Below are positions 33,976 through 34,036 of a DNA stretch of 34,036 nt, piece by piece; position 1 is the stretch's first letter, and the number at the start of each line of letters is the position of its first letter. The position numbers were made by a program, and so were the translations under genes. The notes beneath the pieces were generated by a model, which saw only the letters and a list, made by a program, of their open reading frames with translations, did not search any database and was not told where the DNA came from. The DNA is from Helicobacteraceae bacterium (GTDB lineage: Bacteria > Campylobacterota > Campylobacteria > Campylobacterales > Sulfurimonadaceae). The DNA lies in NCBI GenBank assembly GCA_027052175.1, contig JALUFE010000083.1:1-34036 (forward strand). Direction: 5' to 3'.

Positions 33976-34036
33976 CACAAACGGAGACCGGGTTGGTTTC
34001 GAGAGTTTGAGATCATTGACAACTAAGCAAGGGAAG
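33976..34036 (+). other. Probable leader of an rRNA operon (16S gene outside the window)
   Basis: The last 60 bases contain a small hairpin (GAGACC / GGTTTC, 33984-34000) and then GATCATTGACAACTAAGCAA. The latter resembles the boxA-like antitermination sequence seen just upstream of 16S rRNA genes in many bacteria. The 16S gene itself is not in the window, so this is inferred from pattern alone. Confidence 0.5.

Noticed and set aside
1-34036. CRISPR arrays, insertion sequences, prophage or integration sites
   Set aside because: No regularly spaced direct repeats, transposase-like genes or tRNA-flanked integrase were seen in the window.

Overview
The window looks like a chromosomal segment of a Campylobacterota (epsilonproteobacterial) bacterium, probably a free-living sulfur- or hydrogen-oxidising relative of Sulfurimonas, Sulfurovum or Nitratiruptor. 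The reasons are the porin resembling Campylobacter major outer membrane protein, the extended -10 promoters with weak -35 boxes, and the neighbourhoods rpmB / K+ channel, mraY-murD / gpmI-fabG-acpP-fabF-accA and rpe / dnaQ, which I recall as typical of Campylobacter and Helicobacter. The genus is inference; the phylum is fairly safe.

Layout. (1) 104-6791, plus strand: a six-gene operon encoding a membrane-bound complex of the group 4 hydrogenase / complex I superfamily (HyfB, C, E, F-like membrane subunits and HyfG/HyfI-like soluble subunits). The large subunit has lost all four NiFe-binding cysteines, so this is probably an energy-converting hydrogenase-related (Ehr) complex rather than a hydrogenase. 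(2) 6996-8843: an outer-membrane porin on the minus strand and a divergent small lipoprotein. (3) 8907-11439, minus: rpmB, a K+ channel and argJ. (4) 11625-15902, plus: an HDOD protein coupled to an STAS-like/CheX protein, then rpe, trpF and a DnaQ-family exonuclease. (5) 15907-20764, minus: fatty-acid synthesis genes accA, fabF, acpP, fabG, plus gpmI. (6) 20865-23139, plus: peptidoglycan genes mraY and murD, from a promoter region that overlaps the divergent gpmI promoter. (7) 23415-25562, plus: a GAF-PAS-GGDEF-EAL protein with a degenerate GGDEF site and an apparently intact EAL site. (8) 25733-27786, plus: the conserved ribosome and tRNA maturation operon rpsP-khpA-rimM-trmD-rplS, behind a perfect consensus sigma-70 promoter and a structured leader. 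(9) 27904-33851, plus: an unusual tight cassette of an M20 carboxypeptidase-like enzyme, two different ATP-grasp ligases and a large multidomain M14 zinc carboxypeptidase. (10) 33852-34036: a hairpin, then a promoter and leader resembling the start of an rRNA operon that continues beyond the window.

How they work together. Most of the window is housekeeping (envelope and lipid synthesis, translation, arginine and tryptophan synthesis). Two modules stand out. The Ehr-like complex should couple an unknown redox reaction to ion translocation. The peptidase/ATP-grasp cassette pairs two predicted carboxylate-amine ligases with two predicted carboxypeptidases, as expected for making and trimming a peptide or a peptide-like tail. 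Its substrate cannot be read from the sequence; it is the best candidate here for an undescribed system.
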